A stretch of DNA of 64,000 bases from Verrucomicrobiia bacterium (lineage in GTDB: Bacteria; Verrucomicrobiota; Verrucomicrobiia; JABWAM01), in NCBI GenBank assembly GCA_028687435.1, contig JAQUAF010000007.1, positions 62,001 through 126,000 on the forward strand. The letters run 5' to 3'. The notes beneath the pieces are model-generated. The model saw only the letters and a list, made by a program, of their open reading frames with translations. It did not search any database and had not been told where the DNA came from. A program made the position numbers and the translations under genes. Every line of letters starts with the position of its first letter. The stretch's first letter is position 1. Shown here piece by piece: positions 18,990 to 27,294 of the stretch.

Positions 18990-19278
18990 TAAACATTTTG
19001 CGGAAAGCTTCGGGGTGTTTACCGGAGGGAAAAGCCATGAGGTCAGGATCCGCTTCGATTCCTTTGCCGCCCATCTGGTGCGCGAACGCAAATGGCATGC
19101 CTCGCAGAAGATCAAGGAATTGGCCGCGGACGGGATTGAGTTGACGTTGCGGTTGAACAACCTCCATGAGGTCGAACGATGGATCCTCAGTTGGGGCGAA
19201 CACGCGCGGGTTGTGGCGCCCGAAATTCTCCGCCGGGATATCGTTAATACCCTCAAGGCGATGATGGGGCGGTATTGA
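18990..19278 (+). pseudogene. Truncated WYL-domain transcriptional regulator (C-terminal fragment)
   Basis: 'VFTGGKSHEVRIRFDSFAAHLVRERKWHASQKIKELAADGIELTLRLNNLHEVERWILSWGEHARVVAPEILRRDIVNTL' matches the WYL/WCX C-terminus; no HTH upstream. Confidence 0.7.
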
Positions 19279-19326
19279 TCCGCGTCGGTGGCGGGGTTGA
19301 ATGAACATGGATGGACAGGATTTTAT

Positions 19327-19607
19327 TATGCGGTTGAGGCGCCTTATGCCTTCAGTCTTCAGTCTGATCATCTTCAGCCTTCTCTTGGTTGGGGGATGCC
19401 AACGCTGTTTGATGATTTCAGCGAGCGCTCGGGCCGTGATTTTCGAGGCGGTTCATCCGACGCATGGCGCAATATGAAGCTTTTGGAGGAAGCCATGGTC
19501 CGGCATGGTTTTGTTGGTTATCCGACCGAGTGGTGGCATTTTGACATTGAGGATTGGGAACGCTATCCGCTGGCGGATGTTCCCCTGAAGGCGGAAAAAC
19601 GCTGATG
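19327..19607 (+). pseudogene. Truncated, frameshifted copy of the VanX-type dipeptidase gene at 8068-8757
   Basis: Near-identical to 8068-8140 and then 8544-8757, joined at GATGCC. The 409-bp internal deletion is out of frame and removes the SxHxxGxxxD motif region. Confidence 0.9.
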
Positions 19608-19651
19608 GCGAGGGTTCAGGTGCAGCCCTCCACACAAAACAAGGAAGGGGC

Positions 19652-19704
19652 ATTTGACTTTTTAATATTCTAGATTATCTTAGTTAAAAGATAATTTAAG
19701 ATAA
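19652..19704 (+). promoter_or_regulatory. Promoter/operator block shared with 25340-25392
   Basis: TTGACTTTTTAATATTCTAGATTATCTTAGTTAAAAGATAATTTAAGATAATG: -35/-10 plus ATTATCTT/AAGATAAT repeats; about 90% identical to the block upstream of the GntR/LacI gene. Confidence 0.7.
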
Positions 19705-22025
19705 TGATTGCCGGGCTTTCCATAAAACCCTTTGAATCCATTTGCAAGCAGGTTGCGGGGATTTTTGTTTGCGGTTTGTTTTTTGCCGACTGGAACGCCA
19801 TTGCCTGGAGCGGAGAGGTTTCGGATGTGCCAGGCGAAGATCCGGCGCTGATGGGCCATTGGCCGCTTGATGATGCGAAGGGCAAGGTTGCGGTGGACCG
19901 GTCATCGCTTCACAACAATGGCGCATTGGAAAACATTTCATGGACCCAGGGAGGAACAGGTTGGGCGCCGGCATTCAACGGGGTGAACAGCCATATCAAG
20001 GTTCCTCACCAGCCATGCTTCAATCTGCAAACCTCCCTGACGATCGAATCCTGGATCTGGCTGGACAGTGTCAGCGGCGATCAAAGCTTTGTCAGCAAAG
20101 GCCGGGGTGAATGGGGATCGGGTTATACTTTTTTCCAGAGAAACGGAAAACTGGGATTGGGGTTGAATACCACCGTCAAACCGGGTGAAAACAGGAAGGG
20201 ATCTGGTTTTTCGTTGGAAACCGGACCGATTTTAAAAGAACGAACATGGATGTTTGTCGCGGCAACCTATGACGAACATGAACAGGCTGCGAGATTGTTC
20301 GTTGACGGCCAAATGGCGCTGGAGGCCAAGGTTTCCGGCAAAATCACCTACCTTCCCCCCAGCGATTATCCTTATGACACCGTGCCCCTGACATTCAGCG
20401 GCATTGCCACCTACCCTGCGCTTGCCGGACAAGTGAATGGTTTTATGCGTGAAATAAGGATTTATTCCCGGGCGCTTGCCGGGGATGAAATCAGGCGCGA
20501 TTATCAAAAAACGATTCAAATCAAGGAACTCAAGTTGATTTCAAGCAGGGAAATTCTGGATAAAGCGGCGACCTGCGTTTTAAAAATGGATGTTTGCGAC
20601 AAGGATACCGGAGAACCCTTGGCGTCCCGGATTTATATCAAGGATTGCGAGAACAGGTTTTATCTGCCCGGCAATTGTTTTTCGTATGGGAGCGAAAAAA
20701 TGGGATATTTTTATTTGTTCGATGAAAAGGGTGAAATCAAACTGCCGCCCGGCGAGTTTGAGTTTTCAATTTTTCGCGGATTTGAATACGAGCCGGGCAA
20801 TGGAAAATTTTCATTCAAAAAAGACGGTGAACGCCAGTGTCTGAAAGTTGGATTGAAGCGGCTGGTTGATTTCGCGTCAAAAGGCTGGCTGGGAGGCGAA
20901 CATCACATCCAATACATTGGGCATGGGTGCCACAAGTATGACAACACGCTTGGATTGCTAAATGCCTCGCGAATTTGCGCGGCGGAAGGAATGAATTACG
21001 CCAGTTTTGTGCAGGGGTTGGAGATTGACGCCTCCGGTGTTTGTTCCAAATCCTTTATTGCCAGGGGAAACCTTGAGCTTTGTCCGAATCTGGGAGGGCA
21101 TTTATGTTGCGTGAACATCCGCGAAAAACCCCGCAATCAAGCCGGGAGTTTTGGCAATCTTCAGATGATCGATGGGGTTTTTTCGCAAGGCGGTCTTGCG
21201 ATTTATACGCATCCGACTTCCGGGATGGGAGATGTCGGCGACAATACCAGGTCAAGAGAGATGCCTGTGGCGGTGGCCTTGGGCAAAATGCCGGTTTGGG
21301 ATGTATCCTATGGCGCCTTGCGCTCATTTGACCATCAACTGGTGAAAGATTGGTATCGTTATTTGAATTTGGGTTTCAAGCTGGCGGCGGGAGGAAGCAC
21401 GGATGCGTATCTTAACAATCCATCGGTCATGTGTCCGCCCGGCGCCAGCCGAACCTATGTGAAAACAGGGGATTTGTCATGGGCGTCAATTGTGGATGCC
21501 TATCGTCAGGGGCGGACTTTCATCAGCAACGGTCCGTTGTTGATTTTTCAGATCCAGGGAAAGGATCCCGGCGAAACGGTGATTTTGAACGGAAAGGCCT
21601 CCGGTGGAACGCCTGTGCATGTCGAGGGGCGTCATTTGTTTGGATTGGAGCGGATGGAAATCATCCAGAACGGGCGGGTGATAAAAACCATCGCCTGTCA
21701 TGGATCGAAAACTTTCAAGGATGATTTTACCATTGATATTCATGAAACCGGATGGCTGGCTGCCCGTTGCCTTGGGATGAAAAGTCCATTTCTTGGCTGT
21801 CTTGCGCACAGCAGTCCGGTTTATGTTCAATGCGGAACAGAAAAGATCAAGGCAAGCCATGAGGATGCGGAATACTTCGTCAACTGGCTTGAAGAATACA
21901 AACGGTTCATTCCAAAATATTGCGATTATCGAAGGGAAAATATCGCGAAAGCCCGGGAACTCTTTGCTCGAATTGAGGAGGCGATTGGGAAATACCGGTC
22001 TTTGGCGGCGGATGAAAAACATTGA
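19704..22025 (+). CDS. Secreted LamG-domain + PHP/CehA-McbA-like metallohydrolase
   Basis: LamG 'LMGHWPLDDAKGKVAVDRSSLHNNGALEN'; PHP-like 'GWLGGEHHIQYIGHG', 'GGHLCCVN', 'AIYTHPTSG'. Confidence 0.72.
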   Translation: MIAGLSIKPFESICKQVAGIFVCGLFFADWNAIAWSGEVSDVPGEDPALMGHWPLDDAKGKVAVDRSSLHNNGALENISWTQGGTGWAPAFNGVNSHIKVPHQPCFNLQTSLTIESWIWLDSVSGDQSFVSKGRGEWGSGYTFFQRNGKLGLGLNTTVKPGENRKGSGFSLETGPILKERTWMFVAATYDEHEQAARLFVDGQMALEAKVSGKITYLPPSDYPYDTVPLTFSGIATYPALAGQVNGFMREIRIYSRALAGDEIRRDYQKTIQIKELKLISSREILDKAATCVLKMDVCDKDTGEPLASRIYIKDCENRFYLPGNCFSYGSEKMGYFYLFDEKGEIKLPPGEFEFSIFRGFEYEPGNGKFSFKKDGERQCLKVGLKRLVDFASKGWLGGEHHIQYIGHGCHKYDNTLGLLNASRICAAEGMNYASFVQGLEIDASGVCSKSFIARGNLELCPNLGGHLCCVNIREKPRNQAGSFGNLQMIDGVFSQGGLAIYTHPTSGMGDVGDNTRSREMPVAVALGKMPVWDVSYGALRSFDHQLVKDWYRYLNLGFKLAAGGSTDAYLNNPSVMCPPGASRTYVKTGDLSWASIVDAYRQGRTFISNGPLLIFQIQGKDPGETVILNGKASGGTPVHVEGRHLFGLERMEIIQNGRVIKTIACHGSKTFKDDFTIDIHETGWLAARCLGMKSPFLGCLAHSSPVYVQCGTEKIKASHEDAEYFVNWLEEYKRFIPKYCDYRRENIAKARELFARIEEAIGKYRSLAADEKH

Positions 22026-22076
22026 CGGATTGTTTTTGGACAAATAATCCGCATGAAACAACAGCAAGGATGAAGT

Positions 22077-24911
22077 ATGAAAAATAAACAGGATTTCAGC
22101 GGGGTGACAGGCTTGTTTTGCCATCGACAAAGGATTGGGGGGGGATTTCGAATGGGGATTGTTTTGTGCGGAATCCTGGCCATTGTGGCGTCGGCGGTCA
22201 TTGGAGGGGAAAAACAAGCCCCGTCTTTCATTGCGGCTGAGGCGAAAAAGCCCAGTGCGGTCATTCTGCTTGGAAAAAAGGCTTCGCCGGTGGAGGAACA
22301 TGCCGCGGCGGAACTGGCCAAATACATCCATCTGGCCACGGCTGCGCGCTTGGAAATCAAGCGCGCCTTGCCGGACGAACAAGCCGGCAATCTCATTCTT
22401 CTCGGAAGGCCGGAGACGCATCCGCAGATCAGGCAGTTGGCGGAAAAAGGGGCGGTCAAATTGTCGGCGGACAACCCCGGGTTGGATGGCTATATCATTC
22501 AGACCGCTGTTTTGGGGAAAAGGAATTGTCTCGTGCTTGGCGGTTCCATGGATCGAAGCGCTCTTTATGCGGTTTATGATTTTTTGGAGAGGTTTTTGGG
22601 CATCGGTTTCTTTTGGGAAGGTGATCGCATTCCGTCCGTTGACAGCCTGAAGATCGCGCCGGTTGAGATTCGGGAAAGACCCCGCTTTTCACGAAGGTTT
22701 TATTTGCAGGAATGCATCTACGCCTACTCGACCCGGTTGTGGAATCTGGCTGATTGGGCGAAGGAACTCGATTGGGCGGCGAAAAAGCGGCAGAATACGC
22801 TGATGATTCCGGGCGAAAATTGGAATGCGTTCGCCAAAACCGGGGAGATTGTCAAAGAGGCCAAAAGGCGCGGATTCGACTTGGTATTGGCGGGCGAATG
22901 TGAACGGTTTGACAGGGTTTCGGCGGAATTCATGAAAGACAATCCAAGCCATCGTTATGTGAAAATGCAATGGGGCGGCGACCCTTTTTACCATCTGTTG
23001 CATCCAAAAGATCCGATGTATCTCCAGCGCGGAAAGGAGGCGGTAAGGAAAATGTCCGCGCAATATGGCGACGACAATATTTTCTTTTTTTCTCCCTATG
23101 GTGAACAAAAGATTCTCGACGCCAGCCCCGGGCAAATCCGGGATATTCGGATCGGTTTTGCGGACGCCACGGTGGAGATATTGCGTGAAACGGCGCCGCG
23201 TTCAAAATGGACTTTTTGGACCTGGCCGTTCGTTTCGTGCGCCTGGAGCAAGGAGGATGTCAGGCTTTTTCTCGAACATATGCCCAAGGATATGGGGTTT
23301 ATCTGCGATTCAAGCCAGCCGGAAAAATCCCGGGATTATCATTACAAACGGTTCAATTATTTTGAGGGACGCGATTGGCTGCTATCCTTCATTCATCTTT
23401 ATGGAGGCGACGACTATTTGAGCGGCAACCTGGCTCAACTGATTGCCGATGTCAACGATACCCTGCGGGATCCCAAGGCAAAAAATTGTTGTGGAATTTA
23501 CATCTGTCCGGAGATGATTCATTACAACACGGTGTATTTCGATCTCCTGGCCAAACTGAGTTGGAATCCGGCGGCGGTCAATTTGGATGTTTACCTGAAG
23601 GATTATATTGAAAAACGTTATGGGAAAACCCTGGCGCCCGCGATGACAACCGCCTTTGATTGTCTCAAGCAGGCGGTTTACGGGCCGGCGCCGGGCATGG
23701 AAGCCATGTATCAGCATCGCGTTTCGGAATCCGGTTTTCTCAGTTTGTATGTCACCGGCATGGGCAAACAATTGTATGCCAGCGCGCCCATGCAGGCAGG
23801 GCTGTTAAGGAGAGCCCTTGAATCCGCCTTGTCGCAGGAGGAGGCTGGACGGGAGAATGAGTGTTATCGCAAGGATGTGGTGGACATTGCCCGCCAATAT
23901 TTGACCACCCTTTTCAATCTGCACCTGGCCGATCTCAACCGGGCGTACGGCGTCCGGGACCAGAAGGCCGCGCGGGAGGAGTTGGACTGTTTGTGCTGGC
24001 TTTTGGATAAAACAGAGGAAATCCTCTCCAGTTATCCGCGTTACCAATTGCGGGAGATGTTTAGAAATGCCGTGACACCGGCGGAACGCGGAGGGGGGGA
24101 AAAAATGGCCAAGGATCCCATGCTGACCTTTGCTTCCAATGAATGGCTTATCGATTATCCGAGCAAGGATATTTACGAGATGATCAAGTTTTATTACCGT
24201 CCGCGCATGGAACTTTATTTCAAGGCGGTTGAGTCGTCCTTATCAAGCCAGACAGCCATTGACGAAAAGAAGCTGCTGAAAGGTTACCGCCAGATTGAAA
24301 AGGACTGGCTTGCCAAACCGGCATGCGGCAAACAGGATATCTACCGCAATGAAAATACGGTGAAAGTCATTCAACGCATGCTGAGCGAGGCCGGCGCCAG
24401 AAAAGGTTTGATCCGGGACTGGACCCCGATGCCCGCGGAGGAACTCCTTGGCAATCAGGAGCCATCGTGGAAAACAACCGGATGGGAGGAATGCTTCAAG
24501 GATCTGAGCCGCTGGAAAGTGACCCATTACGAAGGCGGACGCTTTGCGGTTGAAGACCAAACGGCCACCCTCCATCCGAGCGCCAGGGGCGCGGTGGTCT
24601 ATGGCGCGGACGTAAAAGCTTCGTTGAAGGAATATCCTGTTTTGTGTTTTCAATTTCGCCAGCCGGGCGATGAGCAGGAAGGCAGCGCCGCATTTGTGCT
24701 TTGGGGGACATGGCGCGATGTTTCCGGGCGCAAGTGGCGGAACCGGATTTACCAGGGCGAGCCCGTGAGGTATAATCAATGGACGACGGTGACTTTGAAT
24801 CTGGGGCAGATTTTGAAATTCGTCGGCGAACCTTCGTCGCTTGAAAGGCTGGAAATCGAAGTCAACGGCGAAACAACCCAATGGAAATTTTTCAAATTGG
24901 GCGCGAAATAG
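22077..24911 (+). CDS. GH89-like (alpha-N-acetylglucosaminidase-type) protein with N-terminal GH67N-like domain
   Basis: 'GRDWLLSFIHLYGGDDYLSGNLAQLIADVNDTLRDP...GIYICPEMIHYNTVYFDLLAKLSWNPAAVNLDVYLKDYIEKRYG' resembles the GH89 core; paralog of 34200..37043. Confidence 0.65.
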   Translation: MKNKQDFSGVTGLFCHRQRIGGGFRMGIVLCGILAIVASAVIGGEKQAPSFIAAEAKKPSAVILLGKKASPVEEHAAAELAKYIHLATAARLEIKRALPDEQAGNLILLGRPETHPQIRQLAEKGAVKLSADNPGLDGYIIQTAVLGKRNCLVLGGSMDRSALYAVYDFLERFLGIGFFWEGDRIPSVDSLKIAPVEIRERPRFSRRFYLQECIYAYSTRLWNLADWAKELDWAAKKRQNTLMIPGENWNAFAKTGEIVKEAKRRGFDLVLAGECERFDRVSAEFMKDNPSHRYVKMQWGGDPFYHLLHPKDPMYLQRGKEAVRKMSAQYGDDNIFFFSPYGEQKILDASPGQIRDIRIGFADATVEILRETAPRSKWTFWTWPFVSCAWSKEDVRLFLEHMPKDMGFICDSSQPEKSRDYHYKRFNYFEGRDWLLSFIHLYGGDDYLSGNLAQLIADVNDTLRDPKAKNCCGIYICPEMIHYNTVYFDLLAKLSWNPAAVNLDVYLKDYIEKRYGKTLAPAMTTAFDCLKQAVYGPAPGMEAMYQHRVSESGFLSLYVTGMGKQLYASAPMQAGLLRRALESALSQEEAGRENECYRKDVVDIARQYLTTLFNLHLADLNRAYGVRDQKAAREELDCLCWLLDKTEEILSSYPRYQLREMFRNAVTPAERGGGEKMAKDPMLTFASNEWLIDYPSKDIYEMIKFYYRPRMELYFKAVESSLSSQTAIDEKKLLKGYRQIEKDWLAKPACGKQDIYRNENTVKVIQRMLSEAGARKGLIRDWTPMPAEELLGNQEPSWKTTGWEECFKDLSRWKVTHYEGGRFAVEDQTATLHPSARGAVVYGADVKASLKEYPVLCFQFRQPGDEQEGSAAFVLWGTWRDVSGRKWRNRIYQGEPVRYNQWTTVTLNLGQILKFVGEPSSLERLEIEVNGETTQWKFFKLGAK

Positions 24912-24953
24912 ACGGGGCTGCATTTTCCAAAATGGGCTGAGATATTCGAATGA

Positions 24954-25299
24954 GGCTCTTGCAAAACTACGATACTTGGCGTTGCAGCGGATTTTTTTCG
25001 CTGGGAAGGCGTGGAGCTTGGGCAATCCCTGCAACGGTGCCGCTTGTGCGGCACAAGCGATCCCGCCACAGCGGGACCGCCAGCGAAAACAAAGACGCGC
25101 AACCCTCTGGGCGACAACCGCTTTGGCCAACTCCGGCGTTGACCTCCTCGACTTCGCTCGGAACCAAGTCGGCAGCTTGTCTCGCCGAAGCGCTTGGGCG
25201 AAGGCGGATCAAAGCCCGCTTTGGGGATTTTCCTGCCTCATCGCCTTGGATTTGGCCAAAGCGGTTCATCGCGCCAAGCATCGTAGTTTTGCAAGAGCC
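24954..25299. mobile_element. Non-autonomous MITE-like element (346 bp)
   Basis: Terminal inverted repeats GGCTCTTGCAAAACTACGAT(A/G)CTTGGCG at both ends; perfect 8-bp target duplication TCGAATGA at 24946-24953 and 25300-25307; no transposase ORF. Confidence 0.88.
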
Positions 25300-25391
25300 T
25301 CGAATGATTAAAAAAATAAGATATTGACATTTAATTGGCTTTTGACTTTTTAATATTTTCGATTATCTTAGAAGAAAGATAATTCAAGATA

Positions 25392-26567
25392 ATGATTGCT
25401 TCGCTTGACATCAAACCCATTGATCCTGTTCACAAACAGATTGAGCGGGCGTTGCGGCAGCAGATTCAGACTGGGAAACTCGAGCCGCAGGAACGGCTGC
25501 CTTCCACCGCAAAACTGGCCAGTCAATGGGGGGTTACGAATACCGCAGTTCAAAAGGCCATGGAGCGTCTGGTTGCGGATGGATTGATTGTGAGGAGCCG
25601 GAAGAGGGGCACCTTTGTCAGGCCGGCCACCGATCAGGTGGTGATCGGAGTTTTATTTGGGACGAGTCTTGCCGACGAACGCTCTCATTTTGCCCGTGCC
25701 ATATTTGATGCCATCCGGCATGAGTCGGAGGAATCGACCGGGCAGCGTTACTGTTGCCGGTTTTACGACCGCTTTGCCGGTGTATCCCGAAAAACCAACA
25801 TTGAGGATTTGCTGGCGTATCAGCAGGTTGTCGTGGATCTGCAAAATTTTTCGTTCAAGGGAATCATTCAGATTCATGGCGGTTTTGGAGATTATGACGG
25901 GGCCAAACTGGAATTTGGCCTGCCAACCGTCCGGCTTGCGTCGCCCCACCCGGAAGCGCGGGCGGATGTGATTTTGGATTTTCGCCGTTTTTCGCGCGAA
26001 TCCATCGAACGCCTTGTCCGCGCGGGGATCCGGCGGATTGCCTATTTGCGGACCTTGGATACCGCCTTGAATACAGACCGGGATTTGGAGGGGATTCAGG
26101 ATGCGGTCAAAGCCCATCCGCAAACAAGAGTGAAGATCGTTTCCATGCCGCACGTGCAGAAAGCCGGGGAGGATTTTGAACAGTCGGTCTATCAATCTGC
26201 GTTGAAAACCATTGGCCAATGGCAGCGTGCCAACCAATGGCCGGAGGCGATTCTGATTTCCGATGACATTGCCGCCCGGAGTGTGGTGTTGGCGTTGATG
26301 CGGAAGGATGTTTCGATGCCGGAGGGGGTGCGATTGGTCACCCTGGCCAACGAGGGCATTCACCATCAGTACGGGCTTCCCGTTGAGCGCTATGAGTTTT
26401 CGCCGAGGGCGGCGGCCCGGGCCTTGTTGTCGGTTTTGTGGAAACGCATCAGGGGGGAGGACGAGGAAAATTTGCCGCTTTGTGTTTCGCGCGGATCAGT
26501 GGAAAATATTGTTGGCAAAGAGCAGGTTGGCAGCAAAGATTCGCTGGACGTTTTACTCCCTAATTGA
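25392..26567 (+). CDS. GntR-type HTH regulator with LacI/PBP-like sensor domain
   Basis: 'DPVHKQIERALRQQIQTGKLEPQERLPSTAKLASQWGVTNTAVQKAMERLVADGLIVRSRKRGTFV' GntR wHTH; LacI-like C-terminal domain. Confidence 0.9.
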   Translation: MIASLDIKPIDPVHKQIERALRQQIQTGKLEPQERLPSTAKLASQWGVTNTAVQKAMERLVADGLIVRSRKRGTFVRPATDQVVIGVLFGTSLADERSHFARAIFDAIRHESEESTGQRYCCRFYDRFAGVSRKTNIEDLLAYQQVVVDLQNFSFKGIIQIHGGFGDYDGAKLEFGLPTVRLASPHPEARADVILDFRRFSRESIERLVRAGIRRIAYLRTLDTALNTDRDLEGIQDAVKAHPQTRVKIVSMPHVQKAGEDFEQSVYQSALKTIGQWQRANQWPEAILISDDIAARSVVLALMRKDVSMPEGVRLVTLANEGIHHQYGLPVERYEFSPRAAARALLSVLWKRIRGEDEENLPLCVSRGSVENIVGKEQVGSKDSLDVLLPN

Positions 26568-27283
26568 GAATGAAAAACACCTTGATTCAGATTTTTACGT
26601 CTTGTGCGGCAAACGTTTTCCTGAGATTTCGGGCGGGGAAAATGAGCGCCCTTAATGTCCATTGGTCATTCCGGAGGGCCTTCACGCTCATTGAGCTTTT
26701 AGTCGTGGTCGCCATAACGGGCATATTGGCCGCGCTGTTGATGCCGGCCCTTTCCAGCGCAAAGGCCAGCGGAAGGCAGATCAGGTGCATGACCAATTTG
26801 AAACAGATCGGCTTGGGGGTGGCGCTTTACGGACAGGAAAATGACGACTGGATTGTGCCGTACAAAGGTGAAATCGGTGATCCGGCCAGTTATTGGAATT
26901 ACCTGTTGGAGAAACATCTTTCATATAGTCGGGAGGTTTTTCATTGTCCGTCCGCGCGCACGACTTGGCCGCCCCCCAACTGGTATTGGCAGGCGCATCT
27001 TTACATCAATTATGGCTACAATTTATATGGTCTTTCGAAAACCATCACCACCGGCACTGCCTGGAAAAAGTTCATGCAAGTGAACGATCCCGCAACGAGA
27101 ATTCTTGTCGCTGATCGGAATGAGGCCTCGCATGGAACCGGATACACCCCTCAAGTAATAAAAGCGCCCAGTGTTTACCAGATTGGCGCCCCGCATCATG
27201 GGGGCGCTGTGATCGTCTTTCTCGACGGCCATTGCTCCTGGACTCCATTCGGGGAGATCAAGGACGAATGGTGGGGATGGTAA
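26564..27283 (+). CDS. Prepilin-type protein with H-X9-DG domain
   Basis: 'RRAFTLIELLVVVAITGILAALLMPALSSAKASGRQIRCMTNLKQIGLGVALYG', 'HHGGAVIVFLDGH'. Confidence 0.9.
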   Translation: MRMKNTLIQIFTSCAANVFLRFRAGKMSALNVHWSFRRAFTLIELLVVVAITGILAALLMPALSSAKASGRQIRCMTNLKQIGLGVALYGQENDDWIVPYKGEIGDPASYWNYLLEKHLSYSREVFHCPSARTTWPPPNWYWQAHLYINYGYNLYGLSKTITTGTAWKKFMQVNDPATRILVADRNEASHGTGYTPQVIKAPSVYQIGAPHHGGAVIVFLDGHCSWTPFGEIKDEWWGW

Positions 27284-27294
27284 AAGGAGGAATT

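Noticed and set aside
24841-25327. ORFs spanning 24841-25327 on both strands
   Set aside because: Explained by the 346-bp MITE; reading frames are incidental to the inverted repeats.
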